Part shown: positions 48,751-56,577 of the stretch, in pieces | Layout: each line of letters starts with the position of its first letter | Numbering within the stretch: position 1 is the first letter of the stretch | Source: Microbacterium sp. VKM Ac-2923 | Lineage (GTDB): Bacteria > Actinomycetota > Actinomycetes > Actinomycetales > Microbacteriaceae | DNA length: 64,000 nt | Assembly (NCBI RefSeq): GCF_022815605.1 | Contig: NZ_JALGRP010000001.1 | Location: 343,715 to 407,714 of the forward strand | Direction of reading: 5' to 3' | The notes under the pieces: model-generated | Databases searched by the model: none | Seen by the model: the letters and a program-made list of their open reading frames with translations, nothing else | What the model was told of the DNA's origin: nothing | Position numbers and translations under genes: made by a program

Positions 48751-48772
48751 CGAGACGGGCACCTCGGTCTCG
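48751..48772. terminator. Possible terminator between glycosyltransferase and regulator
   Basis: CGAGAC (48751-48756) pairs with GTCTCG (48767-48772), flanked by CCTC and GAGG that extend the stem imperfectly. It lies between two convergent genes. The short stem makes this a moderate call. Confidence 0.4.
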
Positions 48773-48802
48773 AGAGGCGGGGTACCCGCTCTTCGTGCGG
48801 CC

Positions 48803-49669
48803 TCAGGGGGCGGCGGTCTCCGACGTGAGGCGGTACCCGACCCCGCGCACCGTCTCGATGTAACGCGGAGTGACCGGATTGTCGCCGAGCTTGCGGCGGA
48901 GGTTGGTCATGTGTGCTTCGATCGCGCGCTTGTCCGCGTCTCCCACGAAGTAGCTCGTCACGTACGACTCGCCGCGCAGGACGAGCGTCAGATCGGCCTT
49001 GCTGCGGACACGGCGCTTGGACTCCATGAGCGTCGCGAGCAGGTCGAACTCGGTCCGGGTGAGGTCGAGGTCTTCTCCGGCGAGTCGCACGAGCCGACTG
49101 TCGGGATCGAGGTGCAGATCGCGGTGCATCAACCAGGCGGTACCGGCGGTGGCGACCTCGCCCGCGGTCGGGCGCAGGAGGACATCGGTCCCCGCGGATG
49201 CCGCCGAGGTGTCGATCTCGACCCGGGCGGTCGGGAACGAGGGGCCGACGCTCTCCTGCCGCGGGGTGGCCGCGGCGGCCGACTCGCCGGCACGCGGACG
49301 ACGCAACAGTGCTTCGATGCGCGCGCGCAGCTCCCGCGGACGGAAAGGCTTGACGACGTACTCGTCGGCACCGGCACCGAGGCCGAGGACGACGTCGGCC
49401 TCTTCCTCGAGGCCCGTCAGCATGATGATGTAGGTGTCGCTCTGCTGGCGGATGCGCCGGGCCGCTTCGAAGCCGTCCATCCCCGGCATATTCACGTCGA
49501 GGGTCGTGATCAACGGTTGGTAGTTGACGACCGCGCGGACCCCGTCGATCCCGTTGCCGACCGAGACGGTGGAGAATCCCGCCGACTCGAGGACCTCGGC
49601 GAGGAGGTGACGGATATCGGGATCGTCCTCGACGATCACCGCTGTCTTCACGAGCTCCGCACTGCTCAT
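48803..49669 (-). CDS. OmpR-type response regulator
   Basis: 288 residues from ATG at 49669 behind GGAGGAG. Receiver domain (8-125) with acidic pocket VEDDPD, phospho-acceptor Asp58 in LDVNMPGMDG and Lys in VVKPF. After an unusually long linker (about 130-190), the winged-helix DNA-binding domain spans about 195-285 and ends YIETVRGVGYRLTSE. Likely partner of the histidine kinase at 44289-46043, which is separated by the glycosyltransferase gene. It lies downstream of the GH6 gene in the same direction, 114 bases away. Confidence 0.93.
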   Translation of the reverse strand: MSSAELVKTAVIVEDDPDIRHLLAEVLESAGFSTVSVGNGIDGVRAVVNYQPLITTLDVNMPGMDGFEAARRIRQQSDTYIIMLTGLEEEADVVLGLGAGADEYVVKPFRPRELRARIEALLRRPRAGESAAAATPRQESVGPSFPTARVEIDTSAASAGTDVLLRPTAGEVATAGTAWLMHRDLHLDPDSRLVRLAGEDLDLTRTEFDLLATLMESKRRVRSKADLTLVLRGESYVTSYFVGDADKRAIEAHMTNLRRKLGDNPVTPRYIETVRGVGYRLTSETAAP

Positions 49670-49783
49670 CTGACCCACTCCTCCGCCGTCGCGCATTCGC
49701 GCCCGCGTTCTCCCCCGAGATGCGGTGTCGCATAGCGACGCGCGCAATCTTGGCACATTTATGTGTGCATTCCGGTAAGCATG

Positions 49784-50788
49784 TCAGAAGACGCCTCTCG
49801 TCAGTTCGACTGCGGCATCCGGCCACCACGAGCCGGCCGAAGGGCCGCCGTTGCATTCGCCGTCGCTCTCGCCCGGAGGCTTGATCCACAGGTTGGTGTC
49901 GACCACCCCGTCGCCATACGAGCCGCCCGCGCTCCCCACCGACCGCCCGCGCGGGTTGCACCACTGCGCCCCCGCAGGACCGGCCCCGTTGCGCGACGTG
50001 TCGATGACGGCGTGCGTGCCGCCGAGCCGGTCGGAGAGGGCGTGCGCATAGGCGAACTCGGCGGCGGTGTCCTGATAGTTCGAGACGTTGAGAGCCACGC
50101 CGCGCACCATCGGCAGGAGCCCGCTCGTCCGCAGGAGATCGGCCATCTCGTCCACCGGATGCCAGGCGGAGTGGCCTCCGTCGATGTAGATCCAGGTGTC
50201 GGGGCCGGCGAGATTGTCGACCGCGGTTCTCAGGTGAGCCATCCGTTCGTCGATCGAGCCGCACGAGGAGGCCAGGGCGATGCTGTCCGGCTCGAGGACG
50301 ATGATCTTCCGCAGCGCGGGCGCCTCATCGAGAGCGCGTCCGATGCGCTCCGTCCACTCGCCGTAGGCGTCGGGATCCAGGCCGCCCGCCGAGAAGTTCC
50401 CGCAGTCACGGTCGGGAAGGCCGTATACCGCCAGAGAGAGCGTCGCATTCTGGTCACGCGTCTCTTCGATGAGGCGGGAGACCCGATCCTGAACGGCGTC
50501 GACCGGATCGGTCTCCGGGGTCAACCAGACCGTCGTGGGCTGCTGTGCGAGCCATTCCGCCGCGGCCTTCGCGGACGCGTTACCGGCGGCGGTCGAGGCG
50601 GAGGACGCCTTCGAGGTGTCGGATACGAGCACACGTGTGCCGACGGCCGGCGCGATAGCCGCCGCAGCCTCCAGCGCGCTGACGGTCATGCGGCCGACGG
50701 TCACGATGGAGGCGACGAGGACCACGGCGACCAGGAGAGCGGCAACGATGAGCGCGCGGCGAAGTCGTGCACGTCGGATCTTCTTCAT
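49784..50788 (-). CDS. Membrane-anchored GH6 endoglucanase-like enzyme
   Basis: 334 residues from ATG at 50788 (MKKIRRARLRRAL), preferred over an earlier in-frame ATG because the basic start then directly precedes the transmembrane helix (about 11-31). The glycoside hydrolase family 6 core shows LPDRDCG (124-130, with the catalytic Asp pair), VLEPDS (164-169), YIDGGHSAWH, NVSNYQD, IDTSRNG and WIKPPGESDG. GH6 enzymes cut beta-1,4-glucan with inversion. The membrane anchor suggests action at the cell surface. Such an enzyme next to a GT2 synthase resembles CslZ/BcsZ, which trims the polymer as it is made. Confidence 0.93.
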   Translation of the reverse strand: MKKIRRARLRRALIVAALLVAVVLVASIVTVGRMTVSALEAAAAIAPAVGTRVLVSDTSKASSASTAAGNASAKAAAEWLAQQPTTVWLTPETDPVDAVQDRVSRLIEETRDQNATLSLAVYGLPDRDCGNFSAGGLDPDAYGEWTERIGRALDEAPALRKIIVLEPDSIALASSCGSIDERMAHLRTAVDNLAGPDTWIYIDGGHSAWHPVDEMADLLRTSGLLPMVRGVALNVSNYQDTAAEFAYAHALSDRLGGTHAVIDTSRNGAGPAGAQWCNPRGRSVGSAGGSYGDGVVDTNLWIKPPGESDGECNGGPSAGSWWPDAAVELTRGVF

Positions 50789-50865
50789 CGGATGCGGGGC
50801 AGCCACGCTGCACTCTATCCACCCCTGGGGGGCGGCGAACAAAATAGTTCAGGGAGGAAGCGACG

Positions 50866-50871
50866 TAGACT
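50866..50871 (+). promoter_or_regulatory. -10 box (TAGACT) for a leaderless small gene
   Basis: TAGACT ends six bases before the GTG at 50878, so the message would start at the codon. GGGAGGAAG lies upstream of the -10 and so cannot serve as ribosome binding site for this transcript. Confidence 0.5.
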
Positions 50872-50877
50872 GTTGCG

Positions 50878-51192
50878 GTGGGAAAACTGGTTTACAACTC
50901 ACTCGGTCACGCGTTCGACATCGAGGACCGGACGCTGTCCCATCTGCGCGTCGTGTTCATGAACAAGCTCCGACGCGGGGAGCCGTTCATGTTTCACATC
51001 CCGATGGGTGACGGGAGCGGAACGAGGTCGCTGTGGGTGTCGCCGTCGATCCCGCTCGTCTTCCACTTCTACGGCAGCCGACCGCCGCACCTGAACCGGA
51101 GGTGGGTCGACGAGCTGATGAACGAAGCGAGTAATCCGCAGGGGCTCAGCGTCGTCGCTGAACCCGACCCCGACGCCGCCCCCCGAGACTGA
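50878..51192 (+). CDS. Small conserved protein, DUF7882-like
   Basis: 104 residues from GTG (MGKLVYNSLGHAFDIEDRTL). The sequence NKLRRGEPFMFHIPMGDGSG and the end NPQGLSVVAEP match a small family common in Microbacteriaceae, which databases sometimes mislabel as ATP-dependent DNA ligase; I see no ligase motif. It is predicted cytosolic and mixed alpha/beta. Function unknown. The gene is leaderless and stands alone between the GH6 and MarR genes. Confidence 0.75.
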   Translation: MGKLVYNSLGHAFDIEDRTLSHLRVVFMNKLRRGEPFMFHIPMGDGSGTRSLWVSPSIPLVFHFYGSRPPHLNRRWVDELMNEASNPQGLSVVAEPDPDAAPRD

Positions 51193-51199
51193 TGGCGAC

Positions 51200-51655
51200 T
51201 CAGGTGCACTCGGCGTCGACGACCTCGCGGACGCGATCGAGGAAGGCCGCCACGTGATCAGCCGCCTCGTGGGGTAGTTCTGCGGCGAAGTCGCGGATGC
51301 GCGCAGTGACCGGGTCGATGGCGTCCGGATCGGTTCCGCGATCGAAGGGCACGATGAACTTGCTGCGGCGATCCGACGGGTTGGCCACGAAGGTGATCAG
51401 GCCGCCCGCGTGGAGTCGGTCGAGCATGCCCGTGACGGAGGCCGCGGAGATGCCCAGGTACTGTGCGATCTCGCTGGGGGTGACGGTGGCCCCCGCGTCG
51501 GCGCGCTCGAGCACGAGGCGCATGGCCGCGCGGGCGTTCTCGCTGGGGCCGCAGTGGGACTGGCGTCGGCGCGCGAGTCGGTCTTCGGCGAGACGGAGGC
51601 GTTCGACCGCCCGAGCAGCGGTCATCGCGGCGTCGTTTTCGATCTCGATCGTCAT
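51200..51655 (-). CDS. MarR-family transcriptional regulator
   Basis: 151 residues from ATG at 51655 behind GAGGAGA. The winged helix-turn-helix is at about 50-105, with TPSEIAQYLGISAASVTGML as the HTH and NPSDRRSKFIV as the wing, including the conserved DxR. MarR proteins bind palindromes as dimers and respond to small molecules. No obvious target operon is divergent from it; the stretch 51656-51872 holds no gene and may contain its own operator. Confidence 0.9.
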   Translation of the reverse strand: MTIEIENDAAMTAARAVERLRLAEDRLARRRQSHCGPSENARAAMRLVLERADAGATVTPSEIAQYLGISAASVTGMLDRLHAGGLITFVANPSDRRSKFIVPFDRGTDPDAIDPVTARIRDFAAELPHEAADHVAAFLDRVREVVDAECT

Positions 51656-51872
51656 ACGTCTCCTCGAGGTCCAGCAACCCGTGGACACATCCTAGTTCGG
51701 CCTCCCAGATTCTTGGTTGACGAGGGAATTCAGGTCTCCGTCCAACAATGCGTCGTCCTGGAGGCGTCGAGCAGCGCTCGTTACCGTCGGGTGCGAACGC
51801 CGCGAACGGACGGGCGCTCGAGCTCTCCGCACAGGCGGGATCCGTGACGCAGTCGGTGAACGCCCGGCCGAG
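51656..51872. other. Gene-free interval between MarR and sigma-like genes
   Basis: 217 bases with no gene I can support. On the minus strand the frame after the sigma-like gene stop does not continue into a recognisable sigma region 4, so this is not an obvious broken gene. Confidence 0.5.
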
Positions 51873-52166
51873 TCAGCGACCCGCGATGGCGTGCCGGTGC
51901 GCGATCGCCGAGACCCACTGCATTCCGGGGCACGGCGGAGCCGCGCGGCCCCGCATGCGCTCCCAGGCTTCGACGTAGATGCCCTCGAGCAATGCCTCTG
52001 CGCGGTGCGCGACACCCGTCAGCGACAGGAGGACGGCATAAACGCGCGGTGCCGTCGCGTCGTAGAAGGTGACGAACGCGTCGCAGTCGCCGGACGCGGC
52101 CCGCACCAGGAGGGCGTCGAGATCGTCCTCTCGGGTCGAGAGGGACGCGGCGTCGGCCAGGGTCAC
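51873..52166 (-). CDS. Sigma-70 region 2-like protein lacking region 4
   Basis: 97 residues from GTG at 52166, with a strong ribosome binding site AAGGAGGTG eight bases or so upstream. The sequence GDCDAFVTFYDATAPRVYAVLL, then HRAEALLEGIYVEAWERM and WVSAIAHRHAI resembles ECF sigma-factor region 2 (core-binding and -10 recognition). It stops before any region 4, which would bind the -35. Usual ECF factors have about 180 residues. It could be a decayed sigma factor, a partner in a split sigma factor, or a regulator that binds RNA polymerase core. The good binding site argues that it is translated. Confidence 0.65.
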   Translation of the reverse strand: MTLADAASLSTREDDLDALLVRAASGDCDAFVTFYDATAPRVYAVLLSLTGVAHRAEALLEGIYVEAWERMRGRAAPPCPGMQWVSAIAHRHAIAGR

Positions 52167-52306
52167 GGGGCACCTCCTTGGTGGGGGATTCCAGTCAACC
52201 GGGGTCGGTCCGCCCCTGCCTGGGGTTGCACAATCGGAACGGGTGCCGTAGCGGGACCGGGCCGGCGTGCATCGTCAAGCCCGCGAGGCGGGGCGGCGGG
52301 TCCCAT

Positions 52307-52312
52307 TACCGT
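52307..52312 (+). promoter_or_regulatory. -10-like box (TACCGT) before DoxX-like gene
   Basis: TACCGT ends six bases before the ATG at 52319, and no Shine-Dalgarno sequence is visible; the geometry suggests a leaderless message. Confidence 0.35.
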
Positions 52313-52318
52313 GACGAC

Positions 52319-52696
52319 ATGAGATCAGTCGTGCGTTGGATGCTGGCTTCGGCCATGGTGTTCGCCGGTATTTCCCACCTCACCTTCGCGCGGCGCGACT
52401 TCCAGGCGCAGGTGCCCGACGCGCTCGTCGAACGCGGTCCACTGGACAAGGACGCCGTCGTCGTGGCATCCGGAGTCGTCGAGGCCGCCTTCGGCCTCGC
52501 ACTCGTCGCTCTGCCGAAGGAGCGCCGCCGGATCGGTGCCGCTCTCGCGGCGTTCTTCGTCGCGATTCTTCCCGGCAACATCGATCAGTGGCGAAAGGGT
52601 CGTTCCGCGTTCGGCCTCGACACGGACCGGAAGCGTTTCACCCGCCTGTTCTTCCAGCCGCTGCTGATCGCCGCGGCGTGGTGGTCGACGCGCTGA
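52319..52696 (+). CDS. DoxX-like small membrane protein
   Basis: 125 residues from ATG at 52319 (MRSVVRWMLASAMVFAGISH). Four hydrophobic helices can be seen at about 5-22, 48-68, 74-90 and 107-122, with the segment FAGISHLTFARRDF typical of DoxX-type proteins. These proteins are small four-helix membrane proteins; their activity is mostly unknown. The next gene starts 7 bases after its stop, so they may share a message. Confidence 0.75.
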   Translation: MRSVVRWMLASAMVFAGISHLTFARRDFQAQVPDALVERGPLDKDAVVVASGVVEAAFGLALVALPKERRRIGAALAAFFVAILPGNIDQWRKGRSAFGLDTDRKRFTRLFFQPLLIAAAWWSTR

Positions 52697-52703
52697 GCGC
52701 CCC

Positions 52704-53246
52704 GTGTCCGATGTCGTCAGCCTCGAGCTCGTCTTCGACGACGCGTCGGAGGCGGCGGTCCGCCGCGAGTGGGACGCGCTCGTCGCCGCGGATCTGCCGA
52801 GCCAGGCGCGCCACACCGGGGCGAGCAATCGCCCGCACATCACCCTCCTCGTCCGTCCCGCCCTGGGTGATCCCGACCTGTCGGCGCTCGCCGCTCGTCT
52901 GCCGCTGCAGCTCACCCTCGGGGCGCCGTTGATCTTCGGCACGGGTCGGTCGCGGGTGATCGCGCGTTCCGTCGTCCCCTCGGTCGCGCTCCTCGACCTC
53001 CACTCCCGCATCCATGCGCTGGCGGGACCGGGGGACGACGCTGTGCACACGCGGCCCGGATCGTGGACGGCGCACGTCACGCTCGCGCGGCGGGTGCCGC
53101 TCGACAGTCTCGGGAAGGCGTCGGGCGTGCTCGCGGAGGCCGGGGAGGCGGAGCTCGCCGTCACCGCCACGGGGGTGCGCCGGTGGGATTCGGCGTCGCG
53201 GACGGTATCGGACCCCGTCTCCCGTGGCACGCTGGAGACGTGCTGA
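52704..53246 (+). CDS. 2'-5' RNA ligase / 2H phosphoesterase-family protein
   Basis: 180 residues from GTG. The two H-x-T/S motifs of the 2H superfamily are RPHITLL (about residue 45) and TAHVTLAR (about residue 124). The spacing fits the LigT fold with two lobes. Family members act on RNA 2',3'-cyclic phosphates or cyclic nucleotides; the substrate here is unknown. No signal peptide. The stop overlaps the next gene's start (seven bases), so they are coupled. Confidence 0.85.
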   Translation: MSDVVSLELVFDDASEAAVRREWDALVAADLPSQARHTGASNRPHITLLVRPALGDPDLSALAARLPLQLTLGAPLIFGTGRSRVIARSVVPSVALLDLHSRIHALAGPGDDAVHTRPGSWTAHVTLARRVPLDSLGKASGVLAEAGEAELAVTATGVRRWDSASRTVSDPVSRGTLETC

Positions 53247-53617
53247 CCGACGACGCGCGCTCCTTCTTGAGCGAATACCACCTGGCCACCCTCTCGACCA
53301 TCGGGCGATCGGGACGTGTGCACGCCGTCCCCGTCGGCTTCACCTACGAGGACGGCGTCGTCCGGGTGATCGGGTCGCGGGGAACGCAGAAGTTCGTCAA
53401 CGCCGCACGGAGCGGCCGCGCCTCGATCTGCTCCGTCGACGGAGGCCGCTGGATCAGTTTCGAAGGCCCCGTCCGCGTGACCGACGAAAGGGAGGCCGTG
53501 GCGCACGCCGTCGAACTGTACGCGTCGCGCTACCGCCAGCCGCGAGTGAACCCGGATCGCGTCGTCCTCGAGATCACTGTCGAACGCACTTTGGGTTCCG
53601 CGGCCCTGCGCGCCTGA
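53240..53617 (+). CDS. Pyridoxamine 5'-phosphate oxidase-like (F420/FMN split barrel) protein
   Basis: 125 residues from GTG at 53240 overlapping the previous stop. The sequence LATLSTIGRSGRVHAVPVGF, then RGTQKFVNAARSGRASICSV follows the split-barrel flavin/F420-binding fold of the PPOX family (TIGR03618-like). Such proteins in actinobacteria are often F420-dependent reductases with unknown substrates. Consistent with this, an F420-type LLM oxidoreductase is encoded 1.8 kb away. Confidence 0.82.
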   Translation: MLTDDARSFLSEYHLATLSTIGRSGRVHAVPVGFTYEDGVVRVIGSRGTQKFVNAARSGRASICSVDGGRWISFEGPVRVTDEREAVAHAVELYASRYRQPRVNPDRVVLEITVERTLGSAALRA

Positions 53618-53635
53618 CCGGCGTATCGTGGAGGG

Positions 53636-53740
53636 ATGGCTTCCTCCACCTCGTCGATGCCCTCCGGGCGTGAGGGGGTCGTCGGCGCGCGGAGCGCCGG
53701 CGGCACACGCGCCGTGCGCGCCGCCTTCCTCGCCGGGTGA
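53636..53740 (+). CDS. Possible 34-residue peptide
   Basis: An open frame of 34 codons begins with ATG at 53636 (MASSTSSMPSGREG...). TATCGT (53623-53628) lies seven bases upstream, the same leaderless geometry seen for several neighbouring genes. The peptide is Ser/Gly/Ala/Arg rich with no recognisable domain. It may be a real small gene or a chance frame in GC-rich DNA. Confidence 0.25.
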   Translation: MASSTSSMPSGREGVVGARSAGGTRAVRAAFLAG

Positions 53741-53867
53741 CCGGCGCCGACGTCTCGCCTATCGCGCGGGCGTCGCCGACCGCGGACCTCTCGGCCCCGG
53801 CCCCCGTCCGCATACTCTGCGGATGCCGCGCGGCCCGATAGCCGGGTCGACCCATCGACGGGAAATC

Positions 53868-54359
53868 ATGCACGCTCTCTCCGCAACCGCTCTCCGCGTC
53901 TCGTTCGTCAACGTCTCCACCCGCGAACGCAGCGCCATCGTCATCCCCACCGACATCGACGACGCCGACTGGCCGCGCCTCGACTACGTCGGCTGGCGCG
54001 ACGCGAAGGCCCCGCTCCTCGGATTCGTCGTGGCCGAGATCGACGGGGAACCCGTCGGCCTCCAGCTGCGCCAGGCGGAGCAGCCCACCCGCTCTCGGCC
54101 GCAGTGCTCGTGGTGCTCCGATGTGACACTGCCCAACGACGTGGTGTTCTTCTCGGCCCGCCGCGCCGGCAAGGCCGGCCGGACGGGCAACACCGTCGGA
54201 ACCCTCGTGTGCGCACGGTTCGAGTGCTCGCGGAACGTCCGGCGCATGGATCCGCCGGCGTATCTCGGACACGATGCGGCCGCGGCGCGCGATCGTCGGA
54301 TCGACGGCTTGCGGTCCCGCGTCGACGCCTTCTTCCGCGATCTGCGCGACGGCGTCTAG
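53868..54359 (+). CDS. EF-G-binding protein-type treble-clef zinc finger (FBP family)
   Basis: 163 residues from ATG at 53868 (MHALSATALRVSFVNVSTRE); an in-frame ATG at 53823 close to a TACTCT box is an alternative that adds 15 residues. The FBP C-terminal zinc finger is clear: QCSWC (two Cys) and about 34 residues later VCARFEC (two more Cys), with RRMDPPAYL after it. In Firmicutes this domain is part of FusB-type proteins that bind EF-G and release it from fusidic acid. Actinobacterial members lack the N-terminal helical half and their role is not proven. fusA is in the same window but 33 kb away. Confidence 0.82.
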   Translation: MHALSATALRVSFVNVSTRERSAIVIPTDIDDADWPRLDYVGWRDAKAPLLGFVVAEIDGEPVGLQLRQAEQPTRSRPQCSWCSDVTLPNDVVFFSARRAGKAGRTGNTVGTLVCARFECSRNVRRMDPPAYLGHDAAAARDRRIDGLRSRVDAFFRDLRDGV

Positions 54360-54443
54360 GAGGCGCGCGCTCGCCGGATCGTCACGGTCGGATGTCGGAT
54401 ATCGGATGCCGTGGAACGCGCCGCGCACGCCTCGCGGCGTCGC

Positions 54444-55409
54444 TCACAAGGCTCGGAGCTTCTCCAGGAGAGGCGCGGCGACCTCGTCGACGAAGCGCTG
54501 CTGTTGTTCGTCGCCGACCTGCACGATGGCGATGTCGGTGAAGCCGGCGTCGAGGAAGGGACGGACGCTCTCGGCGAGTTCGTCCAGATCGGGACCGCAC
54601 GCGATGGCCTCCGCGACGTCGTCCGGCCGCACGAACTGCGAGGCGCCCGCGAAGCCCGCCGGGGTCGGCAGATCGGCGTTAACCGCCCAGCCCCCCGCGA
54701 ACCAGCGGAACTGATCGTGGGCGCGGGCGATCGCGGCATCCTTGTCGGGGTCCCAGCTAATCGGGATCTGCCCGATCTTGCGCGACGCCCCGTCGTGGTG
54801 CGCATCCCATCCCTGCACGATCTCGGCGTCGGGCTCGGTGGTGATGAGGTGGTCGCCGAGGGGCGCGAAGCGCGCGATCGAGTGCTCACCCGAGACGGCC
54901 ACGCCGATGGGCACGCCCCCCTCGGGGGAGTCCCACACGCGCGCCGAATCGACGCGGAAGTACTCACCGTCGTACGTGACGAGATCGCCGGTGTGCAGGG
55001 CGCGGATGATCTCGATCGCCTCGACGAGCATGTCCTGCCGCGCGTGCACGGCCGGCCACCCCTCGCCGACGACGTGCTCGTTGAGGTTCTCGCCCGAGCC
55101 GAGACCGAGCGTGAAGCGGCCCTCCGACAGCAGCTGGAGGGTGGCGGCCTTCTGGGCGACCACGGCGGGGTGGTACCGCACGGTGGGGCAGGTGACATAC
55201 GTCATCAGCTCGACGTCGGATGTGGCCTGCGCCACGGCACCCAGCACCGTCCACGCGTAGGGGGCGTGTCCCTGGCTGGTGAGCCACGGCGAGTAGTGAT
55301 CGCTCGAAGCCAGGAAGTCGTAGCCGGCGCGCTCGGCGCCGACGGCGTAGTCGACGAGCGCCCGGGGGCCGCTCTGCTCGGTCATGAGGGTGTAGCCGAA
55401 TCGCGTCAT
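54444..55409 (-). CDS. LLM-class F420-dependent oxidoreductase
   Basis: 321 residues from ATG at 55409 (MTRFGYTLMTEQSGPRALVD); upstream codons in the same frame lie in a terminator region and are not used. The bacterial luciferase-like TIM barrel is indicated by SSDHYSPWL, TYVTCPTVRYHPAVVAQKAA, LGLGSGENLNEHVVG and the C-terminal FLDAGFTDIAIVQVG. It matches the TIGR03557 group of F420-dependent enzymes, related to F420-dependent glucose-6-phosphate dehydrogenase. Substrate unknown. Convergent with the FBP gene. Confidence 0.88.
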   Translation of the reverse strand: MTRFGYTLMTEQSGPRALVDYAVGAERAGYDFLASSDHYSPWLTSQGHAPYAWTVLGAVAQATSDVELMTYVTCPTVRYHPAVVAQKAATLQLLSEGRFTLGLGSGENLNEHVVGEGWPAVHARQDMLVEAIEIIRALHTGDLVTYDGEYFRVDSARVWDSPEGGVPIGVAVSGEHSIARFAPLGDHLITTEPDAEIVQGWDAHHDGASRKIGQIPISWDPDKDAAIARAHDQFRWFAGGWAVNADLPTPAGFAGASQFVRPDDVAEAIACGPDLDELAESVRPFLDAGFTDIAIVQVGDEQQQRFVDEVAAPLLEKLRAL

Positions 55410-55475
55410 GACCGCCACGGTAGGCCGCGGCATCCGGGCTCTTCCCCGGGGTTGCGCACCGCCCCCGGATACGAC

Positions 55476-55507
55476 AGCGGGCCCGCGGCATCCGCCGCGG
55501 GCCCGCT
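55476..55507 (-). terminator. Terminator of the TerC gene
   Basis: AGCGGGCCCGCGGC (55476-55489) and GCCGCGGGCCCGCT (55494-55507) form a perfect 14-bp stem with an ATCC loop. It lies 10 bases beyond the TerC stop on the minus strand. Confidence 0.75.
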
Positions 55508-55516
55508 GGACGAGGG

Positions 55517-56569
55517 TCAGTCCTCGGGCGCGTGGATGATCTTCTCGCCGTCGAAGGTCTCCCGCTCCTTCTTCTGACTGTCGTTGCGGGTCTTGCGCAG
55601 GCTGAGGAACGTGGCCACCGCGACCGTCGCGGCGATGAACAGCAGAGAGAACCAGATGGGGATCTCGGGCACCCACAGCAGCGGCTCGCCGCCGTTGATG
55701 AACGGCAGTTCGTTCACGTGCAGGGCGTGGAATACGAGCTTGACACCGATGAAGGCCAGGATGACGGCGAGTCCCTGGGCGAGGTACACCAGGCGTTCGA
55801 GCAGGCCGCCGATGAGGAAGTACAGCTGGCGCAGACCCATGAGCGCGAACGCGTTGGCGGTGAAGACGATGTACGCCTCGTTCGTCAGGCCGTAGATGGC
55901 GGGGATGGAGTCGACCGCGAAGACGAGGTCGATGAAGCCGATCGCGATGATGACCAGCAGCATCGGGGTGACGAAGCGCTTGCCGTTCTTCTTCACGGTG
56001 AGCTTGTCGTCGTTGTACTCCTCGCTGACGGGGAGCACGCGACGCACGAACTGCATGAACTTGCCGTTCGCGGGGTCGCTGTCGCCGTGCGAGAACGCCT
56101 GGCGGTAGGCCAGGAAGAGCAGGAGGGCACCGAAGATGTAGAAGATCCACGAGAAGTTCTCGATGAGCGCCGCGCCCACGGCGATGAACGCGCCGCGCAT
56201 GATGAGCGCGATCACGATGCCCACCATCAGCACCTTCTGCTGGTAGATCTTCGGCACGGCGAACCCGGTCATGATGATCAGGAACACGAAGAGGTTGTCG
56301 ATCGACAGGGCCTTCTCGGTCAGGTAGCCGGCGAAGTATTCACCGCCGAAGGTCCAGCCGGAGACGAGGCCGATGCCGACGCCGAACAGCAGCGCGAGGC
56401 TGATGTAGAAGACCGACCACCGAGCAGACTCGGCGATCGTCGGCTCGTGCGGCTTGCGCACGTGCACGAAGAATTCGAAGACGAAGAACGCGATCGTGAC
56501 CGCGATGGTGATGATCCAGACAAGGGGTGTGACGCCCAAGACGGCCTCCAAGGGGATTTCGGTGTACAA
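55517..56569 (-). CDS. TerC-family integral membrane protein, likely metal exporter
   Basis: 350 residues if started at the TTG at 56569 (MYTEIPLEAVLGVTPLVWII). The frame stays open to a GTG at 56623, but that stretch forms the 3' part of a riboswitch, so I choose the TTG after it. About nine transmembrane helices are visible. The family motifs EKALSIDNLFVF and DLVFAVDSIPAIY, with paired Asp residues in the membrane, are present; these acidic residues probably bind metal. TerC proteins next to yybP-ykoY RNA export Mn2+, often to supply exported metalloproteins. A charged C-terminal tail ends the protein. Confidence 0.93.
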   Translation of the reverse strand: MYTEIPLEAVLGVTPLVWIITIAVTIAFFVFEFFVHVRKPHEPTIAESARWSVFYISLALLFGVGIGLVSGWTFGGEYFAGYLTEKALSIDNLFVFLIIMTGFAVPKIYQQKVLMVGIVIALIMRGAFIAVGAALIENFSWIFYIFGALLLFLAYRQAFSHGDSDPANGKFMQFVRRVLPVSEEYNDDKLTVKKNGKRFVTPMLLVIIAIGFIDLVFAVDSIPAIYGLTNEAYIVFTANAFALMGLRQLYFLIGGLLERLVYLAQGLAVILAFIGVKLVFHALHVNELPFINGGEPLLWVPEIPIWFSLLFIAATVAVATFLSLRKTRNDSQKKERETFDGEKIIHAPED

Positions 56570-56577
56570 CAGAACAC

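Noticed and set aside
50878..51192. ATP-dependent DNA ligase, a label that similar small proteins receive
   Set aside because: No nucleotidyltransferase motif (KxDG) and only 104 residues.
51692..51872. Continuation of the sigma-like gene by frameshift into a region 4
   Set aside because: No frame in this stretch shows a helix-turn-helix like sigma region 4.
53574..54428. A 284-codon minus-strand frame across the FBP gene
   Set aside because: It is antisense to a zinc-finger gene with all four cysteines and shows only Arg/Ala/Gly-rich sequence.
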